From positions 1 to 7,339 of the forward strand of contig CANGQE010000061.1 of the NCBI GenBank assembly GCA_947455845.1: a DNA stretch of 7,339 nt, given 5' to 3'. Below, piece by piece: positions 6,296-7,339 of this stretch. The notes under the pieces are model-generated. The model saw only the letters and a program-made list of their open reading frames with translations. It was not told the DNA's origin and searched no databases. Both the position numbers and the translations under genes were made by a program. This stretch comes from Rickettsiales bacterium. GTDB lineage: Bacteria > Pseudomonadota > Alphaproteobacteria > Rickettsiales > UBA1997. The first letter of the stretch is position 1. Every line of letters begins with the position of its first letter.

Positions 6296-7333
6296 TTAAG
6301 AAGTTTTAATATTTTCAATTTCATCAGCACTTGGAACAATTTCCCTAATCTTTTTATCAGTAATTTCTTCAGCAATTTTATATTCCGAAACTCCAATTGG
6401 CTTTGTCATGTAACGCACAGAGTGTTTGCTTATTTCCTTATTGTTTTTGGTGCAAAGAATAATGCCAATAGTGCTTTGATCTGGATCTTTCTTGAGCTTC
6501 TCATCAATAACCGAGAGGTAAAAACCTAATTTGCCGGCATATTCAGGTTTAAATTCTCCAGTTTTTAACTCGATTACAACGAAGCATCGCAGCTCGATGT
6601 TGTAGAAAAGAAGATCGATGAAGAAGTCTTGCCCACCCACTTGCAGATTGTATTGCCTACCAATGAAAGCAAAACCTTTTCCCAATTCTAATAAGAATTT
6701 AACAATGTTGTCTGTTAGGTGATCTTCGAGCTCTTTTTCTTTAAAGTTGGAACCTCTTAGAAATTTAAAGTTGTATTCATCCTTAAGAAGATCGGTTGCC
6801 AGATCAGATTGAGGATTTGGCAAAGTTAAATCAAAGTTGTGGGTTTTATTTAGAGTTGCTTGTCTGCTGTAAAGATCACTTTTGATTTGGTGCATTAAAA
6901 CATTGCGAGACCAGCCATTTTTAATGATTTGCTCGGCGTACCACAAGCGCTGCTCTAGATCTTTGATTGAGTCTATAATCTCTCTATTATGTCCCCATGG
7001 AATTCCAAAAAGTGGCAGTTCTTCTAATTTGCCCGCAGGCTGTGGGCAAATTGAAATACAAAACTCAGCAAATCTCTGCATATACCTAATATTAGTATGG
7101 GATAGACCCGTCATTTCTGGAAATGCGATCGATAAGTCATGAGATATTCTTTGGACAATCTTAGTTCCCCAACCCTCCTCTTCCTGTTTTTCTAAAATTG
7201 ATTTGCCAATTCTAAAATAAAGCAAAACTAATTCCCTATTCACAGCCAGATGCGCCTTAATGCGAGCTGTTTTAATTTGATCTTTCAACTCATTGATGAA
7301 TTGCAGATATGACTTATTTGGGGTTATTGTCAT
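6296..7333 (-). CDS. DUF1016/YhcG family PDDEXK nuclease-domain protein
   Basis: The 345-residue product matches the two-domain YhcG/DUF1016 family in order and length. The N-terminal helical DUF1016_N domain (about 8-165) carries LYFRIGKSI, EEGWGTKIVQRISHDL, LSHTNIRYMQRFAEF, PWGHN (112-116) and WYAEQIIKNGWSR. The C-terminal PDDEXK domain (about 190-320) carries GRQYNLQVGGQDFFIDLLFYN with D240 and the VIELKTGEF block with E255 and K257. These three residues form the expected D-ExK metal site, so the nuclease fold looks intact. Family members are common in accessory and mobile regions and are often suspected of DNA-cleaving or defence roles; the actual role is not established here. The ATG at 7333 gives the family's usual N-terminus; only six bases upstream are visible (CCTAAG). 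The stop directly precedes the coaBC start, so the two are probably co-transcribed. A strong inverted repeat lies within codons 94-103. Confidence 0.92.
   Translation of the reverse strand: MTITPNKSYLQFINELKDQIKTARIKAHLAVNRELVLLYFRIGKSILEKQEEEGWGTKIVQRISHDLSIAFPEMTGLSHTNIRYMQRFAEFCISICPQPAGKLEELPLFGIPWGHNREIIDSIKDLEQRLWYAEQIIKNGWSRNVLMHQIKSDLYSRQATLNKTHNFDLTLPNPQSDLATDLLKDEYNFKFLRGSNFKEKELEDHLTDNIVKFLLELGKGFAFIGRQYNLQVGGQDFFIDLLFYNIELRCFVVIELKTGEFKPEYAGKLGFYLSVIDEKLKKDPDQSTIGIILCTKNNKEISKHSVRYMTKPIGVSEYKIAEEITDKKIREIVPSADEIENIKTS
7026..7052. repeat. 27-base inverted repeat within the YhcG-like gene
   Basis: AATTTGCCC (7026-7034) pairs perfectly with GGGCAAATT (7044-7052). The inner triplets GCA and TGT extend the stem to 12 pairs with one wobble around a GGC loop. 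It lies in codons 94-103 (ICPQPAGKL), in a stretch between FAEF and PWGHN that looks a few residues longer than in typical family members. It may be a small palindromic insertion or a chance hairpin. Confidence 0.5.
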
Positions 7334-7339
7334 CTTAGG

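Noticed and set aside
6882..7142. Plus-strand open frame of 86 codons opposite the YhcG-like gene
   Set aside because: It is antisense to the conserved DUF1016 domain and shows no recognisable features.

Overview
This is an AT-rich bacterial window carrying six tightly packed protein genes, all on the minus strand. The last one read, at the left edge, is cut by the window. Transcription order from right to left is: DUF1016/YhcG-type nuclease, coaBC, GNAT acetyltransferase, an uncharacterised membrane-like protein, an aspartate/glutamate-racemase-family protein with a long N-terminal extension, and a membrane sensor histidine kinase. Gaps between genes are 0, 38, 79, about 40 and 34 bases. No RNA gene, CRISPR array, insertion sequence or convincing terminator was seen, and no stretch above 300 bases lacks a gene.

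The best taxonomic clue is CoaBC. Its flavoprotein half has the wording I associate with alphaproteobacteria (GHINLSR, APATADFIAKIANG, ADDLAS, APAMN). With the AT richness, a palindromic element inserted in frame in a housekeeping gene, and possible host-interaction proteins, this suggests a Rickettsiales-like or related host-associated alphaproteobacterium. That is inference; no marker gene in the window proves it.

Region by region: 7333-5057 holds the YhcG-like nuclease, whose TAA stop directly abuts the ATG of coaBC (essential coenzyme A synthesis). coaBC contains a 50-base GC-rich double hairpin translated in frame near residues 296-312. 5018-4431 is a GNAT acetyltransferase of unknown substrate. 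4351-1876 is the least explained part. One gene there has six weakly hydrophobic segments and a three-fold pattern resembling the mitochondrial carrier family. The next is a racemase-family protein with both catalytic cysteines, preceded by a degenerate extra copy of its own first half. These two adjacent products end in similar Pro/Ser/Lys-rich tails. 1841-1 is a dCache-type sensor histidine kinase whose response regulator is not in the window.

The genes do not form one obvious pathway. The most interesting candidates are the carrier-like protein and the duplicated racemase with matching tails (possibly a pair exported or acting together), and the palindromic element inside coaBC.
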